A DNA stretch of 64,000 bases from NCBI RefSeq assembly GCF_900172215.1, contig NZ_FWFP01000015.1:62001-126000 (forward strand). The letters are read 5' to 3'. The notes beneath the pieces were generated by a model. The model ran no database searches. It saw only the letters and a program-made list of their open reading frames with translations, and was not told where the DNA came from. Positions 10,231 to 20,207 of this stretch are shown here, in pieces (position 1 is the first letter of the stretch; each line of letters begins with the position of its first letter). Source of the DNA: Ruegeria meonggei (lineage in GTDB: Bacteria; Pseudomonadota; Alphaproteobacteria; Rhodobacterales; Rhodobacteraceae). The position numbers and the translations under genes were made by a program.

Positions 10231-11157
10231 ATGAACCACTTCCTTGACATCCACAAAACCGACGCGGCCGAGCTGCGGACCATGATCGACCAAGCCAGCG
10301 CGATGAAACAGGCCCGGATGGGCCGCCCCAAGGCAGCGCTTGACGAAGATCAGGCACTGGCGGGGCGCATGGTCGCGCTGATCTTTGAAAAACCTTCGAC
10401 CCGGACGCGGGTGTCCTTTGACGTGGGCGTGCGCCAAATGGGCGGGCAGACCATGGTGTTGTCGGGCAAGGACATGCAGCTGGGCCATGGTGAGACTATT
10501 GCCGACACCGCGCGCGTTCTGTCGCGCTATGTCGACATGATCATGATCCGGACTTTTGATGAAACCATCCTGACCGAGATGGCCGAGTACTCGGACGTAC
10601 CTGTCATCAACGGTCTGACCGATCGCACTCACCCCTGTCAGATCATGGCCGACGTCCTGACCTTTGAAGAGCATCGCGGGCCTATTGCAGGCAAAAAGGT
10701 GGTCTGGACCGGTGACGGCAACAATGTCTGCGCCTCATTCCTGCACGCCGCGGGCCAGTTCGGGTTTGATCTGACCTTCACGGGTCCCGCTCAGTTCGAC
10801 CCCGAAGAAGAGTTCATGGGGTTTGCCCGGAAAAAGGGATCAAAAATCGTGGTTGAGCGTGATCCGTATAAGGCTGTCGAGGGGGCGGATCTTGTGGTTG
10901 CGGATACCTGGGTCTCGATGCACGATTCCCAGTCAGCAAAGGAACGGCGACACAATCTGCTGCGTCCCTATCAGGTCAACCCCGAGCTGATGTCACACGC
11001 CAAACCGGACGCGCTGTTCATGCACTGCCTGCCCGCACACCGCGAGGAGGAAGCGACATCGGACGTGATGGACGGGCCAAACTCGGTCATTTTTGACGAG
11101 GCCGAGAACCGCCTGCATGCACAAAAAGCAGTGATGCGCTGGTGTCTGGGCGCCTAA
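10231..11157 (+). CDS. argF: Ornithine carbamoyltransferase
   Basis: 308 residues. It transfers the carbamoyl group from carbamoyl phosphate to ornithine to make citrulline. Carbamoyl-phosphate loop STRTR at residues 56-60, DRTHPCQ further on, and the ornithine-binding [12 protein letters not shown] near the C-terminus are all intact. Biosynthetic type by context, as it follows argD with no arginine-deiminase genes. The stop overlaps by 4 bp the end of the convergent ferric-reductase-like gene. Confidence 0.96.
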   Translation: MNHFLDIHKTDAAELRTMIDQASAMKQARMGRPKAALDEDQALAGRMVALIFEKPSTRTRVSFDVGVRQMGGQTMVLSGKDMQLGHGETIADTARVLSRYVDMIMIRTFDETILTEMAEYSDVPVINGLTDRTHPCQIMADVLTFEEHRGPIAGKKVVWTGDGNNVCASFLHAAGQFGFDLTFTGPAQFDPEEEFMGFARKKGSKIVVERDPYKAVEGADLVVADTWVSMHDSQSAKERRHNLLRPYQVNPELMSHAKPDALFMHCLPAHREEEATSDVMDGPNSVIFDEAENRLHAQKAVMRWCLGA

Positions 11158-11753
11158 GCGCGACGCCGAACATCCCATACCCGCAATTTGGCGAGCGTCC
11201 CGGCGCTCGCCAATAAGACCAACATGCACAGCGCGGTTTTGGTCATGATTTCCATCGTGCCTTCGATCAGCATCGCATGAACCACGCTGCCCAGGATCGT
11301 CACAAGCGCCAGTGTGACATGCCCCAATCGCCACACACGAAACCTCAGCGCAAGGCGGTGCCGCAGCAGGCCCAGAAAGGCAGCTGCAAACACAGCCCAC
11401 ATCGCAACCACGCCCCAGGCTGAAAAGGGTGTGGGGGACATGAATAACAATGCGTCGACAACATCCGGCGGGCTGGTGATCCACAGGCCTACCACGTGGA
11501 CAAGTACGACCCCGATCAAGGCCATCCCACACCAACGGTGCCAGAGACGGCTTGCCATCGGTGACAACCCCGGCAGCCAACGCCCTGCCAATAGCGGTTG
11601 CATCAACAACAGGCACATGCCGACCACGCCCGCAAAGCCTGCTGCGATGTATACCGGCTGGCGCCAGGCCAATAGCGGGCTTGCTGCCGCTGCGATGATC
11701 GGCACCAGCAGGGCGGCGATCAGTGCCGCCCAAATGAAAATCGATCGGATCAC
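11154..11753 (-). CDS. Ferric reductase-like transmembrane protein
   Basis: 199 residues with about six membrane segments. Histidines placed in helices ([19 protein letters not shown] and [22 protein letters not shown]) are in the right positions to bind two b-type hemes, as in the ferric-reductase/NOX transmembrane domain. There is no FAD/NAD domain, so if redox-active it needs a separate electron donor. It follows the Tat-signal gene by 5 bp and is probably co-transcribed with it. Confidence 0.75.
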   Translation of the reverse strand: MIRSIFIWAALIAALLVPIIAAAASPLLAWRQPVYIAAGFAGVVGMCLLLMQPLLAGRWLPGLSPMASRLWHRWCGMALIGVVLVHVVGLWITSPPDVVDALLFMSPTPFSAWGVVAMWAVFAAAFLGLLRHRLALRFRVWRLGHVTLALVTILGSVVHAMLIEGTMEIMTKTALCMLVLLASAGTLAKLRVWDVRRRA

Positions 11754-11758
11754 GGGTG

Positions 11759-12247
11759 TCAGGCGGGTTGCAGTACGAAATGCGCCGTCAGCGTTTTGTC
11801 GCTGGAGCGTGACATGATCGGGCGCAGGAACACAGTTTCAAACGCGCCGCTGTCATAGGCCAGATGGCCGTGCGGTTGACCAAAGGCGGGCACGATTTGT
11901 GGCATCTCCAACCGGAACTCTCCGTTGGCATCAGTCAGCGTGGCGCCGTGGCTTTGGGGATCGCGTTCGTGGCCTTCGGTCGTGTGGGCCCATATCTGGA
12001 TGCGCTGACCGGGCAGGGGGGCACCGTCACCTGCGCGCCGCACAGTTCCGGCCATCCAGAACCCGCCACCACCAATGCGGTCGACCATGGCCGCGCCGGG
12101 GCGATAATTGTTGGACCCACCGCGCATCGAAGGCGTCGGCGCAAGCCCGGCCGCGCGCGCTGGTACCATCAGGCCAGAGGCTCCGGCGGCCATAAATGCC
12201 CCACCAGTTGCCATCAGGGAACGACGGGTGAAGGGTGCTTTTGTCAT
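11759..12247 (-). CDS. Tat-exported protein with intradiol dioxygenase-like fold
   Basis: 162 residues from ATG 12247. The N-terminus carries the twin-arginine motif TRRSLMATGG followed by a hydrophobic stretch ending in ARA-A, so it should be exported folded. The mature part (GTVRRAGDGAPLPGQRIQIW, then ANGEFRLEMP, then PHGHLAYDS) resembles the beta-sandwich of protocatechuate-type dioxygenases, including an H-x-H pair. The usual second Tyr iron ligand appears to be replaced (AFGQ), so activity is doubtful. Partner of the downstream ferric-reductase-like membrane protein. Confidence 0.65.
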   Translation of the reverse strand: MTKAPFTRRSLMATGGAFMAAGASGLMVPARAAGLAPTPSMRGGSNNYRPGAAMVDRIGGGGFWMAGTVRRAGDGAPLPGQRIQIWAHTTEGHERDPQSHGATLTDANGEFRLEMPQIVPAFGQPHGHLAYDSGAFETVFLRPIMSRSSDKTLTAHFVLQPA

Positions 12248-12465
12248 GCAACGACCTCCTGCAAAGCGCAATCCACACAGGCCGCAGTGCGGCGGCCTCG
12301 ACGCAAAGATAGCACGGTTTTGATTGATTCCGAGGAGGTGCGGGCACAGAAATACGCCCCCTCACAGAGCTGTGAGCAACAGGCTAAGCGTTGGGGCGTG
12401 CGAATTTCTTTGACGCTGCGCCAGGTGGGGTGCCATCCTCTGGTGACCCATCTGAGAGGTGATAC

Positions 12466-13320
12466 ATGGATCAGGCGGATAGCGTCTCAGCGGATGAAAT
12501 CGCTGCGTTCAAACGGGACGGAGCGGTTGTTCTTCGGTCCAAGTTTTCTTCCGATTGGCTGACCAAGTTGCGCGACGGTATCGATACCGATCTTGCCGAC
12601 CCGACGGACAATTTCACCCGTCACACAAAAGATCCAAGCGCCCCCGCCTATTTTGAGGATTTCTGGGCATGGAGCAAAATCCCTCAATTCACTGATTTCG
12701 TCCACAACTCACCGTGCGCGCCTCTGGCCGCGGGGCTGCTAGGTGCGCCATCGATCAATCTGGTCATGGATAACTGGTTCCTGCGCGAGGCCGGATCGAC
12801 CTCTCGTCCACCGTTTCATCAGGACCTGTCTTACTTTGATTTCGAAGGAACGATGTGCGTGCTCTGGCTGCCACTGGAACCAGTCAGCAAGGACAACGGC
12901 ATCGCTTTCGTCAAGGGCTCTCACCTATGGGACAAGCTGTTCATGCGTGTGCGCTTTGCCGACGGGCATCCAAGTTTCGAACCGACCGAGGTTGCAGGCC
13001 AAACCTATCATCCGCCACCTGACATCAACGCCGACCCCGATGCCTATGAGTTGTTGCAATGGGATATGGAGCTGGGGGACTGCATCTTTTTCGATATGCG
13101 GACCCTGCATGGCGGATTGTCGTCCACCACGCCGACCGAAACCGTGCGCCGCTTTACACTTAGGATGACCGCGCCGGATGGGGTTATCCGGTATCGCGGG
13201 GATTGGGCCAAGGATGAGCGGGCGCAATTTGAAGCCGAAGGCTATTGTGAAGGCGACCGATTGGACGGCGCTTTTTTCCCTCGGCTGTGGCCGCGCAAGG
13301 ATGTTGCAGGGCAACGTTAA
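12466..13320 (+). CDS. Phytanoyl-CoA dioxygenase family protein (Fe(II)/2-oxoglutarate oxygenase)
   Basis: 284 residues. The iron-binding triad is visible: H118-x-D120 in FHQDLSYF and H215 in MRTLHGG, with R229 in TVRRFTLR suited to bind 2-oxoglutarate. The family hydroxylates varied small molecules; the substrate here cannot be told. GAGAGGTG just before ATG 12466 is a good ribosome site. Pirin follows about 120 bp downstream on the same strand. Confidence 0.85.
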   Translation: MDQADSVSADEIAAFKRDGAVVLRSKFSSDWLTKLRDGIDTDLADPTDNFTRHTKDPSAPAYFEDFWAWSKIPQFTDFVHNSPCAPLAAGLLGAPSINLVMDNWFLREAGSTSRPPFHQDLSYFDFEGTMCVLWLPLEPVSKDNGIAFVKGSHLWDKLFMRVRFADGHPSFEPTEVAGQTYHPPPDINADPDAYELLQWDMELGDCIFFDMRTLHGGLSSTTPTETVRRFTLRMTAPDGVIRYRGDWAKDERAQFEAEGYCEGDRLDGAFFPRLWPRKDVAGQR

Positions 13321-13439
13321 TGAGGCAGCATATCGCAAAGCTCGCACATATTGTGTGTGGCGATGCGAATGGAATTGCGTGGGCTTGGCCTATATCCTGC
13401 AGAAGTGAACGTTAGTCGTCAGATTGCAGGAGAGCGGAA

Positions 13440-14402
13440 ATGAGCTGGAACCCCACTCACAACCCTGAATGCGTTTCCGAAAGCTCGGCGCTAGAGACAT
13501 TGATCATCCCTCGCGCTCGGGATCTGGGCGGGTTTGAGGTGCGCCGGGCGCTGCCCTCGGTCAAGCGTCAGCTTGTTGGGCCGTTCATCTTTTTCGATCA
13601 GATGGGCCCGGCCGAGTTTATCACCGATGGCGGCATTGACGTCCGACCCCACCCCCATATCGGCCTTGGCACCGTGACCTATCTGTACCAGGGAGAGTTC
13701 GAGCACCGCGACAGTCTGGGCACCCATCAGATGATTTATCCCGGCGAGGTGAACTGGATGGTCGCCGGGCGCGGCGTGACCCATTCCGAACGGACCAGCG
13801 CAGATACGCGCGGCACCAAACACAGCCTGTTCGGCATTCAGACCTGGATCGCACTGCCTGAAGCGCATGAAGACATGGCGCCGGATTTCGAACACCACAA
13901 GCAGGGCGCGCTGCCGCATATTCAGGATGCAGGCGTCAGTGCCCGCCTGATCCTCGGTTCGGCCTATGGCGAGACCAGCCCGGTGACGCTGTTGTCAGAG
14001 ACCTTTTATCTGGATGTTCAGCTTGACCCCGGCGCATCTTTCCCACTGCCTGATGATCATGAAGATCGTGGCGTTTACGTCACGCAAGGCCAGGTTGAGA
14101 TTGCGGGGGATATATTCCAAGAGGGGCGCATGATGGTGTTTCGCCCCAGAGACCAACTTTCGGTGACAGCGGGACCATTGGGCGCGCGACTGATGCTGCT
14201 GGGCGGCGCGACGCTGAACGAAGATCGCTATATCTGGTGGAACTTTGTATCGTCTTCGAAAGAAAAGATTGAAGCTGCCACGCGGGAGTGGAAAGCCGCA
14301 GATTGGGCCAACGGAGCCTTCCATTTACCTCCGGGGGACGATCGGGAATTCATCCCAATCTCGGAAGAGTTAGAGCGCACCCGCCCCAGACGAGCCCGCT
14401 GA
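13440..14402 (+). CDS. Pirin family protein
   Basis: 320 residues, bicupin. The N-terminal metal site is recognisable in RPHPHIGLGTVTYLYQGEFEHRDS, with H-x-H, a later His and Glu in the usual spacing. The C-terminal cupin covers about residues 190-265. Pirins can act as quercetinases or redox-dependent regulators; which applies here is open. AGGAGAG precedes the start. Followed 66 bp later by the panE-like gene. Confidence 0.88.
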   Translation: MSWNPTHNPECVSESSALETLIIPRARDLGGFEVRRALPSVKRQLVGPFIFFDQMGPAEFITDGGIDVRPHPHIGLGTVTYLYQGEFEHRDSLGTHQMIYPGEVNWMVAGRGVTHSERTSADTRGTKHSLFGIQTWIALPEAHEDMAPDFEHHKQGALPHIQDAGVSARLILGSAYGETSPVTLLSETFYLDVQLDPGASFPLPDDHEDRGVYVTQGQVEIAGDIFQEGRMMVFRPRDQLSVTAGPLGARLMLLGGATLNEDRYIWWNFVSSSKEKIEAATREWKAADWANGAFHLPPGDDREFIPISEELERTRPRRAR

Positions 14403-14468
14403 CCAAGCGTCACAGGACCTTGCCTGTGCCCCCGATCCCGGCAATCCTTTGGTCGCAAGGGAGATGCC

Positions 14469-15491
14469 ATGAAGATCGTGATCGCAGGTGCAGGCAGTAT
14501 CGGGTGTTATTGCGGCGCTTTGCTGGCGGATGCAGGGCATGATGTAACCCTGCTGGGTCGTGCGCGCGTCTTGGATTCGGTCCGCGCGCAGGGGCTGACG
14601 GTCACTGATTTTTCAGGCCTTCACCGCCACTTTTCGGCGGACGCTTTGACACTGGCCGAGGACCCTGCTTGCCTGAGCCAAGCCGAACTGGTCATCGTAA
14701 CCGTCAAGTCGGGCGCAACGCGGGATATGGCAGACGCCATCGCCCAATTTGCGCCACCTTCCATTCCGGTGCTGTCGTGGCAGAACGGTATGGAGAACGC
14801 CCGAATTCTGCGTGCCGCATTGTCGGATCACGACGTTCGGGCGGGAATGGTGCCGTTTAACGTAGTGCCCTCGGAACCGGCCGCTTTTCACCGCGCCACG
14901 TCCGGAGAGGTTGTCATTCAGGGCGGGCCAGGTGCGCTGGGCCAGCGCCTCAGCAGCTCTGACCTGCCTGTTGTTGAAAGCGATGACATGGACGCCGTTC
15001 AATGGGGCAAGTTGGTGATCAACCTCAACAACGCGTTGAATGCGCTGTCGGGCCTGACACTGAAAGATCAGTTGCTGAACCGCGATTGGCGGCGCCTGAT
15101 GGCCGATCAGATGGATGAGGCTCTGACCGTTTTGAAGGCGGCCGGACATTCTGTTGCCTCAACCACGCCGCTGCCTGCCTGGATGACGCCGCATATCCTG
15201 CGCCTGCCGACGCCTTTGTTTACCAGGATAGCGGCACGGATGCTGACCATTGATCCAAGCGCCCGTACGTCGATGGCCTATGATCTGATGGCGGGCCGTC
15301 CGACCGAGATCGACAGCCTGCAGGGCGAGATCATTCGACTGGGTGCACAGTCTGGCGTGCCGACGCCGATATGTGCCAGGGTTCGTGCACTGGTAGAAAA
15401 GGCCCCCAAAACTGCCCTATCGCCAGCCAAGATCAGGCTGCGACGGCCTACTGAAAAGCCGTCAAAATCCAGAAAATCACCGCTGACATAG
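14469..15491 (+). CDS. panE: 2-dehydropantoate 2-reductase (ApbA/PanE family)
   Basis: 340 residues. NADPH-binding GAGSIG at residues 7-12, VTVKSGAT motif, and the catalytic lysine in WGKLVINLNNALNALSG. It would reduce ketopantoate to pantoate in coenzyme A synthesis, although the family has paralogues with other 2-oxo acid substrates. The C-terminal ~30 residues (LRRPTEKPSKSRKSPLT) are basic, atypical, and lie in the overlap with the convergent PiT gene, so the end may have drifted. Confidence 0.82.
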   Translation: MKIVIAGAGSIGCYCGALLADAGHDVTLLGRARVLDSVRAQGLTVTDFSGLHRHFSADALTLAEDPACLSQAELVIVTVKSGATRDMADAIAQFAPPSIPVLSWQNGMENARILRAALSDHDVRAGMVPFNVVPSEPAAFHRATSGEVVIQGGPGALGQRLSSSDLPVVESDDMDAVQWGKLVINLNNALNALSGLTLKDQLLNRDWRRLMADQMDEALTVLKAAGHSVASTTPLPAWMTPHILRLPTPLFTRIAARMLTIDPSARTSMAYDLMAGRPTEIDSLQGEIIRLGAQSGVPTPICARVRALVEKAPKTALSPAKIRLRRPTEKPSKSRKSPLT

Positions 15492-16926
15492 TGGCAGCAG
15501 CAGGGACCGTTATGATCCAGGCCGCTACGATTGTCATGAAATGCGACCGGCGCACCAATTTGCGCCGCTGACGCTCTTCACGGGGCAGGCGGCGTTCAGC
15601 GGGGCGTTGACGGTTTGACTGTTTCCAACGGCGGTCCGAGTGCCACTCACGGTAAAACCCTACGCCAAAGACAGCGCCCACTGCTATGTGGGTCGAACTG
15701 ACCGGAAGGCCCAGCCAGCTTGCGACAATCACTGTAATCGCCGCAGAAAGCGCCACGCAGAACGCGCGCATCGGGTTCAGTTTGGTGATCTGGCTGCCCA
15801 CCATTCGGATCAACTTTGGCCCGAAAAGGAACAGCCCAAAGGAAATCCCAAAGGCTCCGATCACCATGACCCAGGTCGGGATCGACACTTTTGAGGCGAA
15901 GTCACCAAACTCGGCCGCATGCACAATTGCCGCCAGCGGACCAACCGCATTGGCCACGTCATTGGCGCCATGGGCAAAGCTGAGGAATGTCGCGGAAATG
16001 ACCAGAGGCAGGCCGAATAGTGTTTTCAGTGATTTGGTGCGGTTCTCAAGCCCTTCGGACTTGCGACGAACCCAGGGCACCGTCGCGGACCAGACTAGCA
16101 GACCCGATGCCAGGCCGATCAACAGAGCTATCTCTAGATCAATCTTTACGATCCGCTTCAGTCCCTTAACAGAAAGATACGTCGCAAACGCGCCTGCCAT
16201 TACGGCAACGAGGATCGGAACCCAGTGCCGTGCGGCGGCAATTTTGTCGTCCTGATACTGGATTTTGTGTTTGATCAGCGCCAAAAACCCGGCGGCGATC
16301 ACGCCGCCCAAGAAGGGCGAGATGACCCAGCTGGCGGCAATTGCGCTCATCGTGCCCCAGCTGACGGCGCTCAACCCTGCCGCGGCGATGCCTGCGCCCA
16401 TTACGCCCCCAACGACTGAATGCGTCGTGGATACCGGTGCACCGACCCATGTGGCCAGGTTGACCCACATCGCTGAGGAAATCAGCGCCGCCATCATCGC
16501 CCAGATAAATACGTTGCTGTTCTGGACCGAAGCGGGGTCGATGATCCCTTTGGATATGGTCGACACCACATCGCCACCCGCCAGCAATGCCCCTGCGCTT
16601 TCGGCGATGGCGGCAATGACGATGGCCCCGCCCATGGTCAGCGCGTTGGCCCCAACGGCCGGGCCCATGTTGTTGGCTACGTCATTGGCACCGATATTGA
16701 CTGCCATATAGGCACCAAAGGCTGCTGCTGCGGCAACGATCAGCCCACCATCCGCCCGCCCAAAGAAGATCGCGGCAGACAACCCGGCCAGCACGATAAA
16801 CGCCAGCGCTATTCCGGGTGCAAGCAGGGGGCGTGCCACGTGGACATTTGCGTTTTCAAGCCGCGAAATGCGGTGCAGATCGCTGTCGAGCGCTTGCCAG
16901 CGGTTTTTGGTGTTCAAGTCAGACAT
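15448..16926 (-). CDS. pit: Inorganic phosphate transporter, PiT family
   Basis: 492 residues with about eleven membrane segments and the two inverted-repeat signatures of PiT carriers (NIGANDVANNMGP and AHGANDVANAVGP). Imports metal-phosphate with protons or sodium. It overlaps the end of panE by 44 bp, tail to tail. No phoU-like Pit accessory gene is next to it. Confidence 0.93.
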   Translation of the reverse strand: MSDLNTKNRWQALDSDLHRISRLENANVHVARPLLAPGIALAFIVLAGLSAAIFFGRADGGLIVAAAAAFGAYMAVNIGANDVANNMGPAVGANALTMGGAIVIAAIAESAGALLAGGDVVSTISKGIIDPASVQNSNVFIWAMMAALISSAMWVNLATWVGAPVSTTHSVVGGVMGAGIAAAGLSAVSWGTMSAIAASWVISPFLGGVIAAGFLALIKHKIQYQDDKIAAARHWVPILVAVMAGAFATYLSVKGLKRIVKIDLEIALLIGLASGLLVWSATVPWVRRKSEGLENRTKSLKTLFGLPLVISATFLSFAHGANDVANAVGPLAAIVHAAEFGDFASKVSIPTWVMVIGAFGISFGLFLFGPKLIRMVGSQITKLNPMRAFCVALSAAITVIVASWLGLPVSSTHIAVGAVFGVGFYREWHSDRRWKQSNRQRPAERRLPREERQRRKLVRRSHFMTIVAAWIITVPAAATMSAVIFWILTAFQ

Positions 16927-17018
16927 CAGATTACACAGGGTTCATGGATTTGACGCCCGCCGCTATCCGGTTTGCACCTAACGGGCAACCGCTCTGTCAT
17001 CAAAATTTCGTAAATCTG

Positions 17019-17477
17019 CTACATTTGGAGCAGTAAGTCACGTAACTCGGGTTCCCGAACCTGTTTTGCCGCGTCTTTCGGCAAAAACCAATGCCGCTCG
17101 CGTTGCCCAACCTCGGGGTAGGTGTCGGCAAGTTCTTTCACGTCGATACGGAATACGCTGGTGCGCACCGGCATGGCGGACCCGTCATCGAGTATTTTGT
17201 CATAGGTGAAATATCCGACAGGCTTGCGGTTCAGATGATCTGCGTGAACGCCAGCCTCTTCCCACGCTTCTAGCCGCGCGGTTTCCGCGCCATCGGTGTT
17301 GTCCATAGGCCAGCCTTTGGGGATGATCCAACGCCCGGTGTCGCGGCTGGTAATCAGCAAAACCTCTTCGCCGCGTTCTGAATTGCGCACGCACAGAGCT
17401 GCAAACTGCACCCGTTGGGGGCGCAGGAAAAGCGGTCGGGCGACCTCTTCCCATACGTTTCGTAGCCATTTTCTCAT
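17019..17477 (-). CDS. NUDIX hydrolase, diphosphoinositol-polyphosphate-hydrolase-like
   Basis: 152 residues. WIIPKGWPM followed by ARLEAWEEAGV gives a NUDIX helix of the subgroup that includes DIPP enzymes and bacterial relatives acting on diadenosine or inositol polyphosphates. The substrate in bacteria is uncertain. Monocistronic by spacing; it lies downstream of the PiT gene start on the same strand but in a separate unit. Confidence 0.85.
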   Translation of the reverse strand: MRKWLRNVWEEVARPLFLRPQRVQFAALCVRNSERGEEVLLITSRDTGRWIIPKGWPMDNTDGAETARLEAWEEAGVHADHLNRKPVGYFTYDKILDDGSAMPVRTSVFRIDVKELADTYPEVGQRERHWFLPKDAAKQVREPELRDLLLQM

Positions 17478-17640
17478 GTCTTGTTCACTTGTGCGCGCGT
17501 TACTTCAAAGAAGACGTGACATAACAACGTAACGCAACTTGTTCAATGATCCTGTCTGTATTTGCATGTTGTGCGCTCTCCGTCGTTTTAGTTGGAGCGG
17601 ACTATTTGGCCAAAATACTGAACAAAGGGTCAATGGAGGG

Positions 17641-20076
17641 TTAATTCCGCCGTTTGGCCCGCAGAGTCGGATCGGCCTGTGTCGGATCTTCGGGCCAAGG
17701 ATGCTTGGGATATTGCGCACGCATGTCTTTGCGAACGTCGGCATAAGACCCGGCCCAGAACCCGGGCAAATCGCGTGTAATCTGGATGGGGCGCTGGGCA
17801 GGGGACAGCAGTGTAATTTTCAGTGCCTCGCCACCAATGACCGGATGGCGACTAACGCCGAACATCTCTTGCAAACGGACCGAGATTTCGGGCACCGCGC
17901 CGCTATAGTCAATCGGCACTTTGCGCCCCAGCGGGGTCACGAATGCACCGGGTGCACGGCGGTCCAACTCTTGTGTCTGGGACCAGTTCAGGCGTGCCCG
18001 AAGCGCGGGCAGCAGGTCAAAGCGTTTCCAGTCATCTGCGTTGCGCACGCCTGAGAGCATGGGCAGCAGCCAATCCTCCAGCGTCTTAGTCAAACCGTCC
18101 ACCGAGAAATTCGGCAGGTCGGCGCCTTCTGCCCGGACCAGCTCGACCCGGGCCGCCAGACGTGCGGAGGCCCCGTCCAGCCGCAGGCCCAGATCGCGCA
18201 CCCCGTCCAACATGGCCTGCGCAACGGCATCTTCGGGCACGTCCTTCCAGATGCGGTCTTCCAGAGTGATCGCTCCGAACCTCTCTTGACGCCGGGCCAC
18301 AACGCGCCGGTCCCGTTTCGACCAGCTGCAGGTCTCGGTCCAGTTGATCTGATCTGCAAACAGATCGCGGATTTCGTGTTCAGAGATTTGCGCGGCCATC
18401 CTGACGCGCGCCTCACGCGGGTTTCCGTCTGTGTCCGTGACCACCAGAAAAGGCGCAGCGGCCAGCGTGTCGCTGCTGTCCAGAACAACCCCTTTGCCAC
18501 CCGACAGAACATAACGCGGCACATCGCCCTTGCGGCGTTGACCGACGCGGTCGGGGTAGGCGAAGGCGGCCATGGCAGCAGGGCTCAGGTCATTGGTCTT
18601 GCCTTGTTTTCGCAAGCGCTTTGTTTCAGCTTTGATCCGGTCCAAGGCACTGGTATTCACCTGCCACACCCGGTTTTGCTGAAATCTGCGCAGATCGCGC
18701 AATGCTTCAAGCCGCAGCAGCACGTCCGCCGGAGCTCCCCTCAGCGGGTCACGCTCGGCCATCAGCGCCGCCAGGGGTGCCGCGTCTGGTCCGGCCTGCA
18801 CCAGCATATGACCCAGACGCGGATGCAACGGCAGTGCAACCAGCGCGCGGCCATGGTCGGTCATTCTGCGATTGCTGTCCAACGCGCCGAGCATCGTCAG
18901 CAAAGACCGTGCTTCGGCCATCGTGCCCTCGGGCGGGGGGGTTAGAAACGCCAGATCACCGGGCTCGGCCCCCCAAAGTGCCAGTTCCAGCGCCAGCCCG
19001 GTCAGGTCCGCAGCCTCGATTTCCGCAGGCGGATAGGCAGCCAATGCGCCTTCTTCGCCCTTGGCCCACAATCGATAGCATATACCTTCGGCCACGCGGC
19101 CGGCGCGACCCGCGCGCTGGGTTGCCTCGGCGCGGGTGACCCGTTCGGTGACCAGCCGCGACATGCCCGAACCCGGATCGAACCGCGCCCGCCTGGCCTG
19201 CCCCATATCTACGACAACGCGAATATCGGGGATGGTCAGCGAGGTTTCGGCAATCGATGTGGCCAGAACCACTTTGCGCCCGGTATCAGCCGGCGCAATT
19301 GCGGCGCGCTGGGCGGCGAAGGGCATCGCGCCGAATAATGGGCGCACCGCACATCGGTCAGGCAGTCGTTTGGACAAAGCAGCCTCGGCGCGCCGGATCT
19401 CACCCTCACCAGGCAGGAACACCAGCATGCCACCTTGGGTATCTCGTTCAGCTTGAACCACCAGATCGATCAGCGCGTCCAGACGCCGGGCCTGCGCACC
19501 CAAAGGTCGGTCCAACCAGCGGGTTTCAACCGCAAAGCTGCGCCCTTCCGAGGTGATCAGAGGCGCGCCCATCAGGCGGCTGACCGGATCAGCATCCAGC
19601 GTTGCAGACATGGCCAGCAGGATCAGATCATCCCGGAGCGCGCCGGTGACCTCAAGACAAAGCGCCAATCCCAGATCGGCGTTCAAAGAGCGTTCGTGGA
19701 ATTCGTCGAAAATCACCGCGCCAACGCCGGGCAGGTCGGGTTCTGATTGCAGCATCCGGGTCAGGATGCCCTCGGTTACAACCTCGATCCGGGTTGACTT
19801 GGACACCTTCGCCTCACCCCGCACCCGGTAACCCACGGTTTCGCCAACGTGTTGTCCCAGCGTCTGGGCCATGCGTTCGGCTGCCGCGCGCGCGGCCAGA
19901 CGTCGGGGTTCCAGCACTATGATCTTGCCGTCGCACAGGCCTGCTTCGAGCATCGCCAGAGGCACCCGCGTGGTCTTACCCGCACCCGGTGGAGCCTGCA
20001 AAACGGCCCGACCCGATCCCCGAAGGGCTGCAAGCAGATCGGGAATGGCGTCGTCGATGGGTAAGTGCGTAGTCAT
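17641..20076 (-). CDS. hrpB: ATP-dependent helicase HrpB
   Basis: 811 residues, the full length for HrpB, a DEAH-type superfamily 2 helicase of unclear cellular role. Walker A APPGAGKTT near residues 28-36, DEFH at 124-127, SAT (MSATLDA), QRAGRAGR motif VI, then HA2 and the C-terminal HrpB-specific region (FVTPLGRKVPIDYSG). All helicase motifs look intact. Divergent from meaB with a short shared upstream region. Confidence 0.95.
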   Translation of the reverse strand: MTTHLPIDDAIPDLLAALRGSGRAVLQAPPGAGKTTRVPLAMLEAGLCDGKIIVLEPRRLAARAAAERMAQTLGQHVGETVGYRVRGEAKVSKSTRIEVVTEGILTRMLQSEPDLPGVGAVIFDEFHERSLNADLGLALCLEVTGALRDDLILLAMSATLDADPVSRLMGAPLITSEGRSFAVETRWLDRPLGAQARRLDALIDLVVQAERDTQGGMLVFLPGEGEIRRAEAALSKRLPDRCAVRPLFGAMPFAAQRAAIAPADTGRKVVLATSIAETSLTIPDIRVVVDMGQARRARFDPGSGMSRLVTERVTRAEATQRAGRAGRVAEGICYRLWAKGEEGALAAYPPAEIEAADLTGLALELALWGAEPGDLAFLTPPPEGTMAEARSLLTMLGALDSNRRMTDHGRALVALPLHPRLGHMLVQAGPDAAPLAALMAERDPLRGAPADVLLRLEALRDLRRFQQNRVWQVNTSALDRIKAETKRLRKQGKTNDLSPAAMAAFAYPDRVGQRRKGDVPRYVLSGGKGVVLDSSDTLAAAPFLVVTDTDGNPREARVRMAAQISEHEIRDLFADQINWTETCSWSKRDRRVVARRQERFGAITLEDRIWKDVPEDAVAQAMLDGVRDLGLRLDGASARLAARVELVRAEGADLPNFSVDGLTKTLEDWLLPMLSGVRNADDWKRFDLLPALRARLNWSQTQELDRRAPGAFVTPLGRKVPIDYSGAVPEISVRLQEMFGVSRHPVIGGEALKITLLSPAQRPIQITRDLPGFWAGSYADVRKDMRAQYPKHPWPEDPTQADPTLRAKRRN

Positions 20077-20207
20077 TCAGGCTTTATCCGCCAAGACCTG
20101 ACCGAGGTCCAGTTCCGACGCGCTTTGGCTTACCCTTGCGCGCTTGGGTCTGGACAAACGCCGTACCGCGCCTTCATCTAGGGCGAAATTCAGATGAGGG
20201 GCCGCGC

